Positions 40,543 through 48,935 of a stretch of DNA of 64,000 nt are shown here, one piece after another. A program made the position numbers and the translations under genes. How positions within the stretch are numbered: the first letter of the stretch is position 1; each line of letters begins with the position of its first letter. The notes under the pieces were generated by a model, which was not told the origin of the DNA, did no database searches, and was given only the letters and a program-made list of their open reading frames with translations. Source of the DNA: Pseudomonas persica. GTDB taxonomy: Bacteria; Pseudomonadota; Gammaproteobacteria; Pseudomonadales; Pseudomonadaceae. Where the stretch lies: contig NZ_OLKL01000006.1 of NCBI RefSeq assembly GCF_900291015.1, forward strand, positions 1-64,000, given 5' to 3'.

Positions 40543-41181
40543 ATGAAAGATCCCTACGCACCGGGGTTCTGGTGCTCCGTGACGATCCTGGGCGCCCTGA
40601 CGGCCAGTTACTTCTATGGCATCAGGCAGACGCAACAGATGAACCAGGCGGTGCATTTCCTGTACGCCGCTGCCGCTGTCACTGTGGCGGTTGCACTGGT
40701 GGCGCTGGCGTGGATCGCCTGGCAGCAGTTGCACCTGAACAAGCGCGAAGTGGTGCAGGGGCGAACGTTGCTGACCATCTGGAACACCAAAGTCGCGCTG
40801 CGCCGCGTCGAGACGGTGTTCGACCGCTATTTCTGGGGCAGCTACTGGCATTCGGGGCGCACCTTCGAAGAGGTCATGGGCGAGCTCAAGGGCACGCCGC
40901 TGGAGCAGAGCCTGGATGCCCTGAAACGCCAGTGCCGCTTGCTTGACCGCGAAATTCATGACCACCATCACCATTGGCTGGCCAATGCCCGCGACCTGTC
41001 GAGCGTGGCCCAGGCCATGGCCCGAGAACGCTACCAACTGGATCTGGGCGAGCCAACCCCCAGCGGCCATGGCAATACTGCCGTGCTCAACCGGGACCTG
41101 GAAGTGCTGGTGTACACCTGGTCGGCGCGCCTGCGCAGTTTCGACCATCAGCTGGACGAGCTGGAGCGCGCCTACCATTGA
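40543..41181 (+). CDS. Membrane protein of unknown function, two N-terminal helices
   Basis: A 212-residue protein with two hydrophobic helices (about residues 10-28 and 40-62) and a cytoplasmic helical domain rich in charged residues, including DHHHHW, a possible metal-binding run. ATG 40543 is preceded by AGGGGA; upstream in-frame starts have no ribosome-binding site. I do not recognise the family. Confidence 0.7.
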   Translation: MKDPYAPGFWCSVTILGALTASYFYGIRQTQQMNQAVHFLYAAAAVTVAVALVALAWIAWQQLHLNKREVVQGRTLLTIWNTKVALRRVETVFDRYFWGSYWHSGRTFEEVMGELKGTPLEQSLDALKRQCRLLDREIHDHHHHWLANARDLSSVAQAMARERYQLDLGEPTPSGHGNTAVLNRDLEVLVYTWSARLRSFDHQLDELERAYH

Positions 41182-41187
41182 GGCGCT

Positions 41188-41625
41188 TCATTCACCGCGG
41201 ATGTATTGCTCCAGTTGCAGGATCAGGCGGGCCTGTTCGGCGATGGTTTCCTTGACCAGGTCACCGATCGACAGCAGGCCGAGCAGCTCGCCATTGCTGA
41301 CCACCGGCAGGTGGCGCAGGTGACGGTTGGTCATCAGGTTCATGCAGTACTCGAGATTCTGCTTCGGTTCCACGGTGACCACCGGCGCACTCATGATCTC
41401 GCGCACGGGGGTAGCGGCGGACGAGCGGCCCTTGAGCACCAGTTTGCGCGCATAGTCCCGTTCACTGACGATACCCACCACCTGGTTGCTCTCGACCACC
41501 GGTAGCGCACCGACGTTTTTCTCCGCCAGCAGCTTCAGGGCGTCGAGTACCGAGTCATCCGGGCCGATGGTGTAAACGGTCTGGTGCTGGGACTTGGTCT
41601 TGAGGATTTGTTCGACGGTCTTCAT
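41188..41625 (-). CDS. Double CBS-domain protein
   Basis: A 145-residue protein consisting of two CBS domains (about residues 10-65 and 75-135; KNVGALPVVESNQVVGIVSERDY and RHLRHLPVVSNGELLGLLSIGDL). CBS pairs bind adenine nucleotides and sense energy state. It is convergent with the two-helix membrane protein. Target unknown. Confidence 0.87.
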   Translation of the reverse strand: MKTVEQILKTKSQHQTVYTIGPDDSVLDALKLLAEKNVGALPVVESNQVVGIVSERDYARKLVLKGRSSAATPVREIMSAPVVTVEPKQNLEYCMNLMTNRHLRHLPVVSNGELLGLLSIGDLVKETIAEQARLILQLEQYIRGE

Positions 41626-41745
41626 ACGGGCCTCTGCGGGTGGAAAAAGCGATGTCTCGGTGTAAATAAAGCATCCGGTACGGCGCTCTGCACGGCAATG
41701 CAGGAAACGGCATCGAGTCGATTGAAAAACGTCATGAGTTGTCAC

Positions 41746-41838
41746 CTGTGCCGGCCTCTTCGCGGCTAAAGCCGCTCCCACATTGAAACCTGTGCGATCC
41801 CTGTGGGCGCGGCTTCAGCCGCGAAGAGGCCGGCACAG
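41746..41838. repeat. Inverted pair of REP elements
   Basis: Arms CTGTGCCGGCCTCTTCGCGG (from 41746) and the inverse ending 41838 surround a degenerate centre; the gap between the CBS and dipeptidase genes consists largely of this element. Confidence 0.85.
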
Positions 41839-41842
41839 TCAA

Positions 41843-43573
41843 TCAGAGTTTCGGCATCTGCCCGATCCGCGCCACCATCTCGCTCACTACCTGCAAGTCC
41901 AGCATGAACTGCTCCACGGTCTTGAACTCATTGTCGTTGTGCCCGGTGTACTTCACATCCGGCATGGCCAGACCGAACTGCACGCCGTTAGGCAGGTCGT
42001 GTACCGAGGTCGCACCCGCCGAGGATCCGAACTCGTGCTTCATGCCCAGGTTTTCGGTGGCCACGGCAAGCAAGGCCTTGACCCACTCGCCCTCGGGGTT
42101 GCGGTACATCGGCTCGTCAAGGCTGTAGTCGAAGGCCACCGAGGTGTGGCTTTGCCGGGTCCATTTGCCCAGTTTGTCGGCCAGTTCGTCCTTGATCGTG
42201 GCAATTGGCTTGCCTTTCGGAATGCGCAGGTTCACCGCCAGTTTCAGGCCTTTTTCATCCACCCCGACAAAGGTCAGCGAGGCGGTCAGCGGGCCCATGA
42301 ACGGGTCCTTGAAGGCCACGCCGAGCGTGTTGCCCAGATAGTCCAGGCCCCAGTTGTCGGCGGCGTAGCGGGCGGCGTCGGTGAAGTGGTTGTGCTTGAG
42401 CGGCACCCGCTGGCCCAGGCCGTTGATGAAGCCGAGCATGCGCGCCACCGGGTTGACTCCGGACTCCGGCTCCGAAGAGTGGGCGGAAACGCCGGTCACG
42501 GTGAGCAACACCTGCTTGCCCTCGGCCTTGGCAGCGATGCTGAAGTCGCCGCCATTGCGCTTCACGTAATCGGCGCCGGCTTTTTCCAGCTGGCTGGCCA
42601 GCTTCGCCGGGTTGTCGGTGACCAGGGTCGCGACCGAGGTGGTCGGGATCTGGTTGGTGGCCAGGCCGCCGGTCAGGTTGACGATCTCGGCACCCTTGCC
42701 GCTGGCCGGGCGCTTGCTGAAGCTGGCCATGACCGTGCCGTAGCCCTTCTCGGCGATGACCACCGGGTAGCCGCCATCGAGGGCCAGGTTGTAGTCGGGC
42801 GTGGGGTTGCGCTCGAAATAGTAGGGGATGGCATCGCCGCTGGTTTCTTCAGTGGTGTCGATCAGCAGCTTGAACTGGCGGGCCAGCGGCAGGTTCTCGT
42901 CCTTGGCCACTTTCAGCGCGTACATCGCCACGACAATGCCGTTCTTGTCGTCTTCGGTGCCGCGGCCGTACATACGGTCGCCGACCAGGGTGACCTTGAA
43001 CGGGTCCAGGCGCGTGCCATCGGCCAGCTTCCAGTTGTCCGGGTTGACCGGTACCACGTCGGCGTGGGCATGGATGCCGACCACTTCCTGGCCACTGCCC
43101 AGCGAAATCTCGTACACCCGATTGTCGATGTTGCGGAAAGCCAGGCCGAAGCTGTCGGCCAGGGCCTTGATCTTGTCGGCGATCCGGAGGAACTCGGGGT
43201 TCTCGTGCTGCGGTGTGCCCTCGACGTTGAAGGTGGGAATGGCCACCAGTTCACGCAGGGTTTCGCTGGCAGCCTTGCCGTACTTGATGCGGGTGTACAG
43301 GCCGAGCAGGCGGTTGATCTCGTTCTGCTGCTCGGCGGCCAATGGCTTGCCGGCCAGGTAGGTATCGAGGGTTGCTTCGAGGTTGTCGGCCTTGGCCAGG
43401 TCGCTGCCTTTGAGCTTGCCGATGAACTGCTTGAAGTCGCTTGGGTCGCTGCCGTCGAAGGCTTTGACGATGGCAGCCGACTGCTGTTGGGTAAGGTTGG
43501 CCTGGGCCGGCTGGGTGAACAGGCCGATGCTGGCCAGCAGCAAGGTGGCGGCGGTGATTTTTTTCAGGTGCAT
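41843..43573 (-). CDS. Secreted M20-family dipeptidase
   Basis: A 576-residue periplasmic peptidase with a signal peptide (cleavage after AQA, about residue 25). M20 metal ligands are visible as H170-x-D172 in HAHADVVPV, the aspartate in GRGTEDDKNG, the double glutamate in TTEETSGDAIP and the late histidine in SVHDLPNG. It likely cleaves dipeptides such as carnosine- or PepV-type substrates. ATG 43573 is used, though the nearest AAGGA is 12 bases away; ATG 43585 and 43600 are alternatives. Confidence 0.85.
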   Translation of the reverse strand: MHLKKITAATLLLASIGLFTQPAQANLTQQQSAAIVKAFDGSDPSDFKQFIGKLKGSDLAKADNLEATLDTYLAGKPLAAEQQNEINRLLGLYTRIKYGKAASETLRELVAIPTFNVEGTPQHENPEFLRIADKIKALADSFGLAFRNIDNRVYEISLGSGQEVVGIHAHADVVPVNPDNWKLADGTRLDPFKVTLVGDRMYGRGTEDDKNGIVVAMYALKVAKDENLPLARQFKLLIDTTEETSGDAIPYYFERNPTPDYNLALDGGYPVVIAEKGYGTVMASFSKRPASGKGAEIVNLTGGLATNQIPTTSVATLVTDNPAKLASQLEKAGADYVKRNGGDFSIAAKAEGKQVLLTVTGVSAHSSEPESGVNPVARMLGFINGLGQRVPLKHNHFTDAARYAADNWGLDYLGNTLGVAFKDPFMGPLTASLTFVGVDEKGLKLAVNLRIPKGKPIATIKDELADKLGKWTRQSHTSVAFDYSLDEPMYRNPEGEWVKALLAVATENLGMKHEFGSSAGATSVHDLPNGVQFGLAMPDVKYTGHNDNEFKTVEQFMLDLQVVSEMVARIGQMPKL

Positions 43574-43697
43574 GGTTGTGCGCATTCCTTCGCCAATCAT
43601 TGTTGTGGGTTACCCGTCGGGAAACGGGAAGACGCTCACGCTAACACCAATGACCCGTGGTACGGGAGTGCCAGAAACGCGACATGTCGCACAAACG

Positions 43698-43728
43698 AAA
43701 AAGCCCCGGGCGGGTTGCCGGGGCCTTT
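43698..43728 (-). terminator. Rho-independent terminator of the small lipoprotein gene
   Basis: On the minus strand, a CCCCGG-rich stem (43719-43727 with 43701-43709, one bulge) is followed by CTTTTTCG. It ends the transcript of the gene at 43748-44071. Confidence 0.75.
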
Positions 43729-43747
43729 TCAGTGCTTCGAACGGTGA

Positions 43748-44071
43748 TTACAGCCCGTTGGGCAGGAACCTCGTGGCACCGCTGACATCGTCGATCTTCT
43801 TGATGCGGAAGGCCTTGATGCAGGTTTCGTTGCGGGTGTTGCTGTCCGGGCAGTATTGCTGGACGAAGTCATTGAAGGCCATGTCCTGGCCGTTCACGCT
43901 CAGGACGCGCTTGAAGTACTCGCCCTGGATACCCTGCGCCTGTCGCGAGGCGGTCATTTCCTGGTCGACGACCAGTCGGCCGTGCAGATCGACGGCGGGG
44001 AACTTGGCTTCTTCCTGCAGGCAGCCGCTCAGCAGCAGGCCGGCTGTGGCCAGCATGATCAGACGTAGCAT
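43748..44071 (-). CDS. Small lipoprotein of unknown function
   Basis: A 107-residue lipoprotein. Lipobox LSGC places the lipidated cysteine at residue 17. The mature part has two cysteines (YCPDSNTRNETC) that may form a disulfide. No known domain recognised. A perfect 9-bp hairpin (44094-44115) lies just upstream between it and the next minus-strand gene. Confidence 0.72.
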   Translation of the reverse strand: MLRLIMLATAGLLLSGCLQEEAKFPAVDLHGRLVVDQEMTASRQAQGIQGEYFKRVLSVNGQDMAFNDFVQQYCPDSNTRNETCIKAFRIKKIDDVSGATRFLPNGL

Positions 44072-44128
44072 GATGTTGTCTCTGCAACGGGCGGCCCCGG
44101 CCAGCGGGCCGGGGCTGCACCTGGATGG

Positions 44129-44659
44129 TTACTCGCCGAACAGGCTGCCGGCGCGTTTCACTTCTGCCTTGCCGGAATCCTCGAGCAGCGACTTGGCGCC
44201 CGAGGTGACATTGCGTGCCGAATCGGCATTGGACTGGATCACATCGGTGCGTGCGGCGCTGTCGCGCAGCTCGGCATCGATAAAGTCGTTGGCGCGGGCG
44301 ACCTTTGCCTTTTTCGCTTGCAGGGCCAGGCGGCGCTCTTCCAGCTCCAATGCACGCAGCTCGTCCTCGTAGGCTTCCTCGCGGGTCTGCACGCGCTTGT
44401 GCTCGGCTGCTTGCGCCTGCTGTTTCTCGGCGGCACGCTGCGCGGAGGCACGCTGGGCCGCTGCGCGCTGTTGGCGGGCAGCGGCTTCGCGAGCTTCGGC
44501 GCGCTGCTCGGCGGCGGCGGCCTGGCGCAGGCGTTCGGTTTCCAGTGCGGCTTCGGATTGCTTGGTCTGCTGCTCGATCTGGTAGAGCTGATCGAACTGG
44601 CCCGCTGCGGCAGTTGCGGCAGACAGTACGAGGGCGGTGCCCAGAACAAAGTGCTTCAT
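44129..44659 (-). CDS. Secreted coiled-coil protein (DUF5384-like)
   Basis: A 176-residue protein with a signal peptide (MKHFVLGTALVLSAATAAAG) and a long A/Q/R/E-rich coiled coil (residues 25-130). It resembles the DUF5384 family, a call I hold loosely. ATG 44659 follows a TGAGG. Eleven bases after the lipoprotein at 44671, so probably one transcript with it. Confidence 0.65.
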   Translation of the reverse strand: MKHFVLGTALVLSAATAAAGQFDQLYQIEQQTKQSEAALETERLRQAAAAEQRAEAREAAARQQRAAAQRASAQRAAEKQQAQAAEHKRVQTREEAYEDELRALELEERRLALQAKKAKVARANDFIDAELRDSAARTDVIQSNADSARNVTSGAKSLLEDSGKAEVKRAGSLFGE

Positions 44660-44670
44660 GTGCTCAGGCC

Positions 44671-45180
44671 TCAGCTCTTTTTCGGATCTGGGCAGGTCGC
44701 ATTTGGCTGGATGCGGGTTTCGTTGGAGATGGTCATCACCATCAGGGAGATGCCACCCACTTCGAAATCGCATGGGCGGCCAACCTGGGCGGAGGTGTAG
44801 ATCTTGCCGTTTTCCGAGTAGCCGATCAGCACGCCAGGCACCAGCGAGGTATCGCTGACCAGGGAACCGGCCAGGGCGCCAGCGCCACCGCCAGCCACGC
44901 CGCCGATGATCGCGGTGTCCTTGTTGTGGCCCGCACCCAGCGCCGCGCCACCCAGCGCGCCCAGTACACCGCCAACCATCATTGCGGCCTTCTGGTTCTT
45001 CTCGTTGCTGACCTTGATCTTGGTCGGCGATACCGTGATGATTTTCACGGTCTTGGCTTCCTGCTGGGTGTTTACCTGGCTGGCATCGAACACATCGGAT
45101 TGGTATTGCTCACCGGTCGCCTGGCAACCCACGAGAGTGGCGGCGATGGTCAAGGCCAGACAGTGTTTCAGCATTTTCAT
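44671..45180 (-). CDS. Glycine-zipper outer-membrane lipoprotein, SlyB/Rick-17kDa-like
   Basis: A 169-residue lipoprotein with lipobox LVGC (cysteine 19) and a glycine-zipper segment (VGGVLGALGGAALGAG and GGVAGGGAGALAGSLV) able to embed in a membrane. Such proteins support outer-membrane integrity. First of three envelope-protein genes on the minus strand. Confidence 0.8.
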   Translation of the reverse strand: MKMLKHCLALTIAATLVGCQATGEQYQSDVFDASQVNTQQEAKTVKIITVSPTKIKVSNEKNQKAAMMVGGVLGALGGAALGAGHNKDTAIIGGVAGGGAGALAGSLVSDTSLVPGVLIGYSENGKIYTSAQVGRPCDFEVGGISLMVMTISNETRIQPNATCPDPKKS

Positions 45181-45357
45181 TCCTGAGTCCCTGGAGGGTA
45201 TGGTTAACCTTGCGACGATCCATCTGAAGGATGAGGCATAATGCCACTATTCTAAGCAGATGGATCCAGACAGGTAAAGCCATCAGAACTGAAGCCGGCT
45301 TTGATAAGCGCCAAACGAAATAACGCGAGCAGGCCGGTGCTGATTTGCAGAAACGAC

Positions 45358-45380
45358 AAAGCCCGCGCAAGGCGGGCTTT
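45358..45380 (-). terminator. Terminator downstream of tRNA-Arg
   Basis: Perfect 9-bp stem AAAGCCCGC/GCGGGCTTT with a 5-base loop, 10 bp past the 3' end of the tRNA on the minus strand. Confidence 0.8.
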
Positions 45381-45390
45381 GTGAGGGATA

Positions 45391-45467
45391 TGGCGCACTC
45401 GGCGGGATTCGAACCCACGACCCCTGCCTTCGGAGGGCAGTACTCTATCCAGCTGAGCTACGAGTGC
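45391..45467 (-). tRNA. tRNA-Arg (anticodon CCG)
   Basis: The 77-nt cloverleaf starts GCACTCG at 45467 and ends with an encoded CCA at 45391-45393. Acceptor stem pairs GCACTCG with CGAGTGC; the anticodon stem CTGCC/GGCAG holds loop CTCCGAA with anticodon CCG at 45431-45433; the T-arm has GTGGGTTCGAATCCCGC. It reads the CGG arginine codon. Confidence 0.96.
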
Positions 45468-45623
45468 AACGCGCACGCATGATACCCATCTGATCCGGTG
45501 GCGTCCATCGCCTTGATCTGTAGCTGTTTTTCCTCTGCTGCCTGTGCCGGCCTCTTCGGCATCGTGGGGTGGAGGGCCGTCGGTCCTCCCATCACATTTC
45601 CTTCAGCTCCTTCGTCTAACCTG

Positions 45624-45723
45624 TACTGGCCTCTTCGCGGGTAAACCCGCTCCCACAGGTACTGCACAGATTCTGCATTCTGTGGAGATCCTGTGGGAGC
45701 GGTTTTACCCGCGAAGAGGCCGG
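45624..45723. repeat. Inverted pair of REP elements
   Basis: Arms around GGCCTCTTCGCGGGTAAACC (from 45628) and its inverse GGTTTTACCCGCGAAGAGGCC (ending 45722), upstream of gabD. Confidence 0.8.
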
Positions 45724-45824
45724 TTGCCATTACGCAGATGATGAAATTTCCGCCAGGGTGTTCAACCATTCGTTCTTTTTTTCGAACAGCCTATTGTCCA
45801 ACACCCCAGCAGCCGCTTAGCATT

Positions 45825-45842
45825 CGTTTGAGATTTCAAACG
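45825..45842. promoter_or_regulatory. Perfect palindrome upstream of gabD
   Basis: CGTTTGA-GATT-TCAAACG, 7-bp perfect arms with a 4-bp spacer, ending 53 bp before the gabD start. It is a candidate operator for a GABA- or succinate-semialdehyde-responsive regulator; no regulator gene is adjacent. Confidence 0.5.
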
Positions 45843-45895
45843 CTCGATGCCCTGCCTTGGGCGCTTTTCAACAATCAACAATTCGGGAAGCCGAC

Positions 45896-47338
45896 ATGCA
45901 GCTCAAAGACGCTCAGTTGTTCCGCCAGCAAGCCTACATCAATGGTGAGTGGCTGGATGCGGACAACGGCCAGACCATCAAGGTCACCAACCCGGCCACT
46001 GGTGAAGTCATCGGTACCGTGCCGAAGATGGGCACTGCGGAAACCCGCCGCGCCATCGAAGCCGCCGACAAGGCCCTGCCGGCCTGGCGTGCCCTGACCG
46101 CCAAAGAGCGTTCGGCCAAGCTGCGTCGCTGGTTCGAACTGATGATCGAGAACCAGGACGACCTGGCTCGCCTGATGACCACCGAACAAGGCAAGCCGCT
46201 GGCCGAAGCCAAGGGCGAAATCGCCTATGCCGCCTCGTTCATCGAGTGGTTCGCCGAAGAAGCCAAGCGCGTCTACGGTGACACCATCCCGGGCCACCAG
46301 CCAGACAAGCGCCTGATCGTCATCAAGCAGCCAATCGGCGTTACCGCGGCCATCACCCCGTGGAACTTCCCGGCCGCCATGATCACCCGTAAAGCCGGCC
46401 CGGCCCTGGCCGCTGGCTGCACCATGGTGCTCAAGCCTGCCTCGCAGACCCCGTACTCTGCCCTGGCGCTGGTCGAGCTGGCCCACCGTGCCGGCATCCC
46501 GGCTGGCGTGTTGAGCGTGGTTACCGGCAGCGCTGGCGAAGTTGGCGGCGAACTGACCGGCAACTCCCTGGTCCGCAAGCTGTCCTTCACCGGCTCGACC
46601 GAAATCGGTCGCCAGCTGATGGAAGAATGCGCCAAGGACATCAAGAAGGTTTCCCTGGAGCTGGGTGGCAACGCCCCGTTCATCGTGTTCGACGACGCCG
46701 ACCTGGACAAGGCGGTCGAGGGCGCGATCATCTCCAAGTACCGCAACAACGGCCAGACCTGCGTCTGCGCCAACCGTATCTACGTGCAGGACGGTGTCTA
46801 CGACGCGTTCGCCCAGAAGCTGGCCGCCGCTGTTGCCAAGCTGAAGATCGGTAACGGCCTGGAAGAAGGCACCACCACTGGCCCGCTGATCGACGGCAAG
46901 GCTGTCGCCAAGGTCCAGGAACACATCGAAGACGCCGTCTCCAAAGGCGCCAAGGTGCTGTCCGGTGGCAAGATCATCGAAGGCAACTTCTTCGAGCCGA
47001 CCATCCTGGTCGACGTGCCGAAGACCGCTGCCGTCGCCAAGGAAGAGACCTTCGGCCCGCTGGCGCCGCTGTTCCGCTTCAAGGACGAGGCCGAAGTCAT
47101 CGCCATGTCCAACGACACCGAGTTCGGCCTGGCCTCGTACTTCTATGCCCGCGACATGAGCCGTGTGTTCCGTGTTGCCGAAGCCCTGGAATATGGCATG
47201 GTGGGTATCAACACCGGCCTGATCTCCAACGAAGTAGCACCATTCGGTGGCATCAAGGCTTCGGGCCTGGGCCGCGAAGGTTCCAAGTACGGTATCGAGG
47301 ACTACCTCGAAATCAAATACCTGTGCATCAGCGTCTGA
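45896..47338 (+). CDS. gabD: Succinate-semialdehyde dehydrogenase
   Basis: A 480-residue NAD(P)+-dependent aldehyde dehydrogenase that oxidises succinate semialdehyde to succinate, the last step of GABA catabolism. Catalytic E255 (SLELGGNAP) and C289 (GQTCVC) are visible. A second cysteine at 291 is typical of GabD redox control. ATG 45896 (MQLKDAQLFRQQAYING) has GGGAAG upstream. Followed by a hairpin and gabT. Confidence 0.95.
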   Translation: MQLKDAQLFRQQAYINGEWLDADNGQTIKVTNPATGEVIGTVPKMGTAETRRAIEAADKALPAWRALTAKERSAKLRRWFELMIENQDDLARLMTTEQGKPLAEAKGEIAYAASFIEWFAEEAKRVYGDTIPGHQPDKRLIVIKQPIGVTAAITPWNFPAAMITRKAGPALAAGCTMVLKPASQTPYSALALVELAHRAGIPAGVLSVVTGSAGEVGGELTGNSLVRKLSFTGSTEIGRQLMEECAKDIKKVSLELGGNAPFIVFDDADLDKAVEGAIISKYRNNGQTCVCANRIYVQDGVYDAFAQKLAAAVAKLKIGNGLEEGTTTGPLIDGKAVAKVQEHIEDAVSKGAKVLSGGKIIEGNFFEPTILVDVPKTAAVAKEETFGPLAPLFRFKDEAEVIAMSNDTEFGLASYFYARDMSRVFRVAEALEYGMVGINTGLISNEVAPFGGIKASGLGREGSKYGIEDYLEIKYLCISV

Positions 47339-47362
47339 TCGCACGGTAACGGCTTTACCTCT

Positions 47363-47402
47363 GCCAGCGGGGCGCGAGAGCGACGTCTCGCTGGCCTTTT
47401 TT
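47363..47402 (+). terminator. Terminator-like hairpin between gabD and gabT
   Basis: GCCAGCG/CGCTGGC outer stem and CGAGA/TCTCG inner stem, followed directly by CTTTTTT. It lies 25 bp after the gabD stop, so gabT may be partly separated from gabD or have its own promoter. Confidence 0.7.
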
Positions 47403-47521
47403 ACATCGCAGTACCTGGTGGCCAGGGCGTTCACGGCAGTCGATCAACGAATACTGTTCGCGAGCACTCCCAGCCACCCCCGAATAAAAGCGCCACTCCA
47501 AACCGGCGCAATGAGGGCATT

Positions 47522-48799
47522 ATGAGCAAGACCAACGAATCCTTGATGCAACGTCGTGTCGCCGCCGTCCCACGTGGCGTTGGCCAGATCCACCCGATCT
47601 TCGTCGATACCGCGAAGAACTCGACCGTGATCGACGTTGAAGGCCGCGAACTGATCGACTTCGCCGGTGGCATCGCAGTACTGAACACCGGCCACCTGCA
47701 CCCGAAAGTGGTTGCGGCCGTGCAAGAGCAGCTGACCAAGGTCAGCCACACCTGCTTCCAGGTGCTGGCCTACGAACCCTATGTAGAGCTGTGCGAAAAG
47801 ATCAACAAGCTGGTCCCAGGCAACTTCGACAAGAAGACCCTGCTGGTCACCACCGGCTCCGAAGCCGTTGAAAACGCCGTCAAGATCGCCCGTGCCGCCA
47901 CTGGCCGCGCTGGCGTCATCGCCTTCACCGGCGGCTACCACGGCCGTACCATGATGACCCTGGGCCTGACCGGCAAGGTCGTGCCGTACTCCGCTGGCAT
48001 GGGCCTGATGCCAGGTGGCATCTTCCGCGCCCTGTTCCCGAGCGAACTGCACGGTATCAGCGTTGACGACGCCATCGCCTCGGTCGAGCGCATCTTCAAG
48101 AACGACGCCGAGCCACGCGACATCGCCGCGATCATCCTCGAGCCGGTACAAGGCGAAGGCGGCTTCCTGCCCGCGCCGAAAGAGCTGATGCAGCGCCTGC
48201 GCGCCCTGTGCGACCAGCACGGCATCCTGTTGATCGCCGACGAAGTACAGACCGGCGCTGGCCGTACTGGCACCTTCTTCGCCATGGAACAGATGGGCGT
48301 TGCGCCTGACCTGACCACCTTCGCCAAATCCATCGCTGGCGGCTTCCCGCTGGCCGGTGTGTGCGGCAAGGCCGAGTACATGGACGCCATCGCTCCGGGC
48401 GGCCTGGGCGGCACCTACGCCGGTTCGCCGATCGCGTGCGCCGCGGCCCTGGCCGTGATCGAAGTGTTCGAAGAAGAGAAACTGCTGGACCGTAGTAAAG
48501 CGGTGGGTGAGCGCCTGACCGCTGGCCTGCGCGAAATCCAGAAAAAATACCCGATCATCGGCGACGTCCGTGGTCTGGGCTCGATGGTCGCTGTCGAAGT
48601 CTTCGAAAAAGGCACCCACACCCCGAACGCTGCTGCTGTTGGCCAGGTTGTCGCCAAGGCCCGCGAGAAGGGCCTGATCCTGCTGTCCTGCGGCACCTAC
48701 GGCAACGTCCTGCGTATCCTGGTTCCGCTGACCGCCGAAGACGCTCTGCTGGACAAAGGCCTGGCTATCATCGAAGAGTGCTTCGCTGAAATCGCCTGA
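47522..48799 (+). CDS. gabT: 4-aminobutyrate aminotransferase
   Basis: A 425-residue PLP-dependent class-III transaminase converting GABA and 2-oxoglutarate to succinate semialdehyde and glutamate. The PLP lysine is K269 in TFAKSIAGG; GSEAVENAVKIARAATGR and ADEVQTGAGRTG are intact. It forms the GABA catabolism pair with gabD. In pseudomonads the same enzyme may also process 5-aminovalerate. Confidence 0.95.
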   Translation: MSKTNESLMQRRVAAVPRGVGQIHPIFVDTAKNSTVIDVEGRELIDFAGGIAVLNTGHLHPKVVAAVQEQLTKVSHTCFQVLAYEPYVELCEKINKLVPGNFDKKTLLVTTGSEAVENAVKIARAATGRAGVIAFTGGYHGRTMMTLGLTGKVVPYSAGMGLMPGGIFRALFPSELHGISVDDAIASVERIFKNDAEPRDIAAIILEPVQGEGGFLPAPKELMQRLRALCDQHGILLIADEVQTGAGRTGTFFAMEQMGVAPDLTTFAKSIAGGFPLAGVCGKAEYMDAIAPGGLGGTYAGSPIACAAALAVIEVFEEEKLLDRSKAVGERLTAGLREIQKKYPIIGDVRGLGSMVAVEVFEKGTHTPNAAAVGQVVAKAREKGLILLSCGTYGNVLRILVPLTAEDALLDKGLAIIEECFAEIA

Positions 48800-48814
48800 T
48801 GTGACACGCTTCAG

Positions 48815-48842
48815 AAAAAACCCGCTTCGGCGGGTTTTTTTT
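48815..48842 (+). terminator. Strong Rho-independent terminator after gabT
   Basis: AAAAAACCCGC-TTCG-GCGGGTTTTTT with a stable UUCG-type tetraloop and a T8 run. Confidence 0.92.
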
Positions 48843-48935
48843 GTGCCCAGGAAAGCCATGGGGCGCTATCGTTGTCGGAGGATTTGCTCAGGAAGCTGCG
48901 ACGGACTGTGTGGCAGGGCTATTCAGGAGTTGGCG

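Larger units (their letters stand above)
45468..45895. other. Gap before gabD: REPs and candidate promoter
   Basis: This 428-bp stretch contains a half REP (45541-45560), a REP pair and a palindrome near gabD, both described separately. No convincing ORF was seen. A T-run (45774-45782) precedes the palindrome. Confidence 0.6.

Noticed and set aside
41783..43747. 654-codon plus-strand ORF opposite the M20 peptidase
   Set aside because: Antisense of a peptidase with intact metal ligands.
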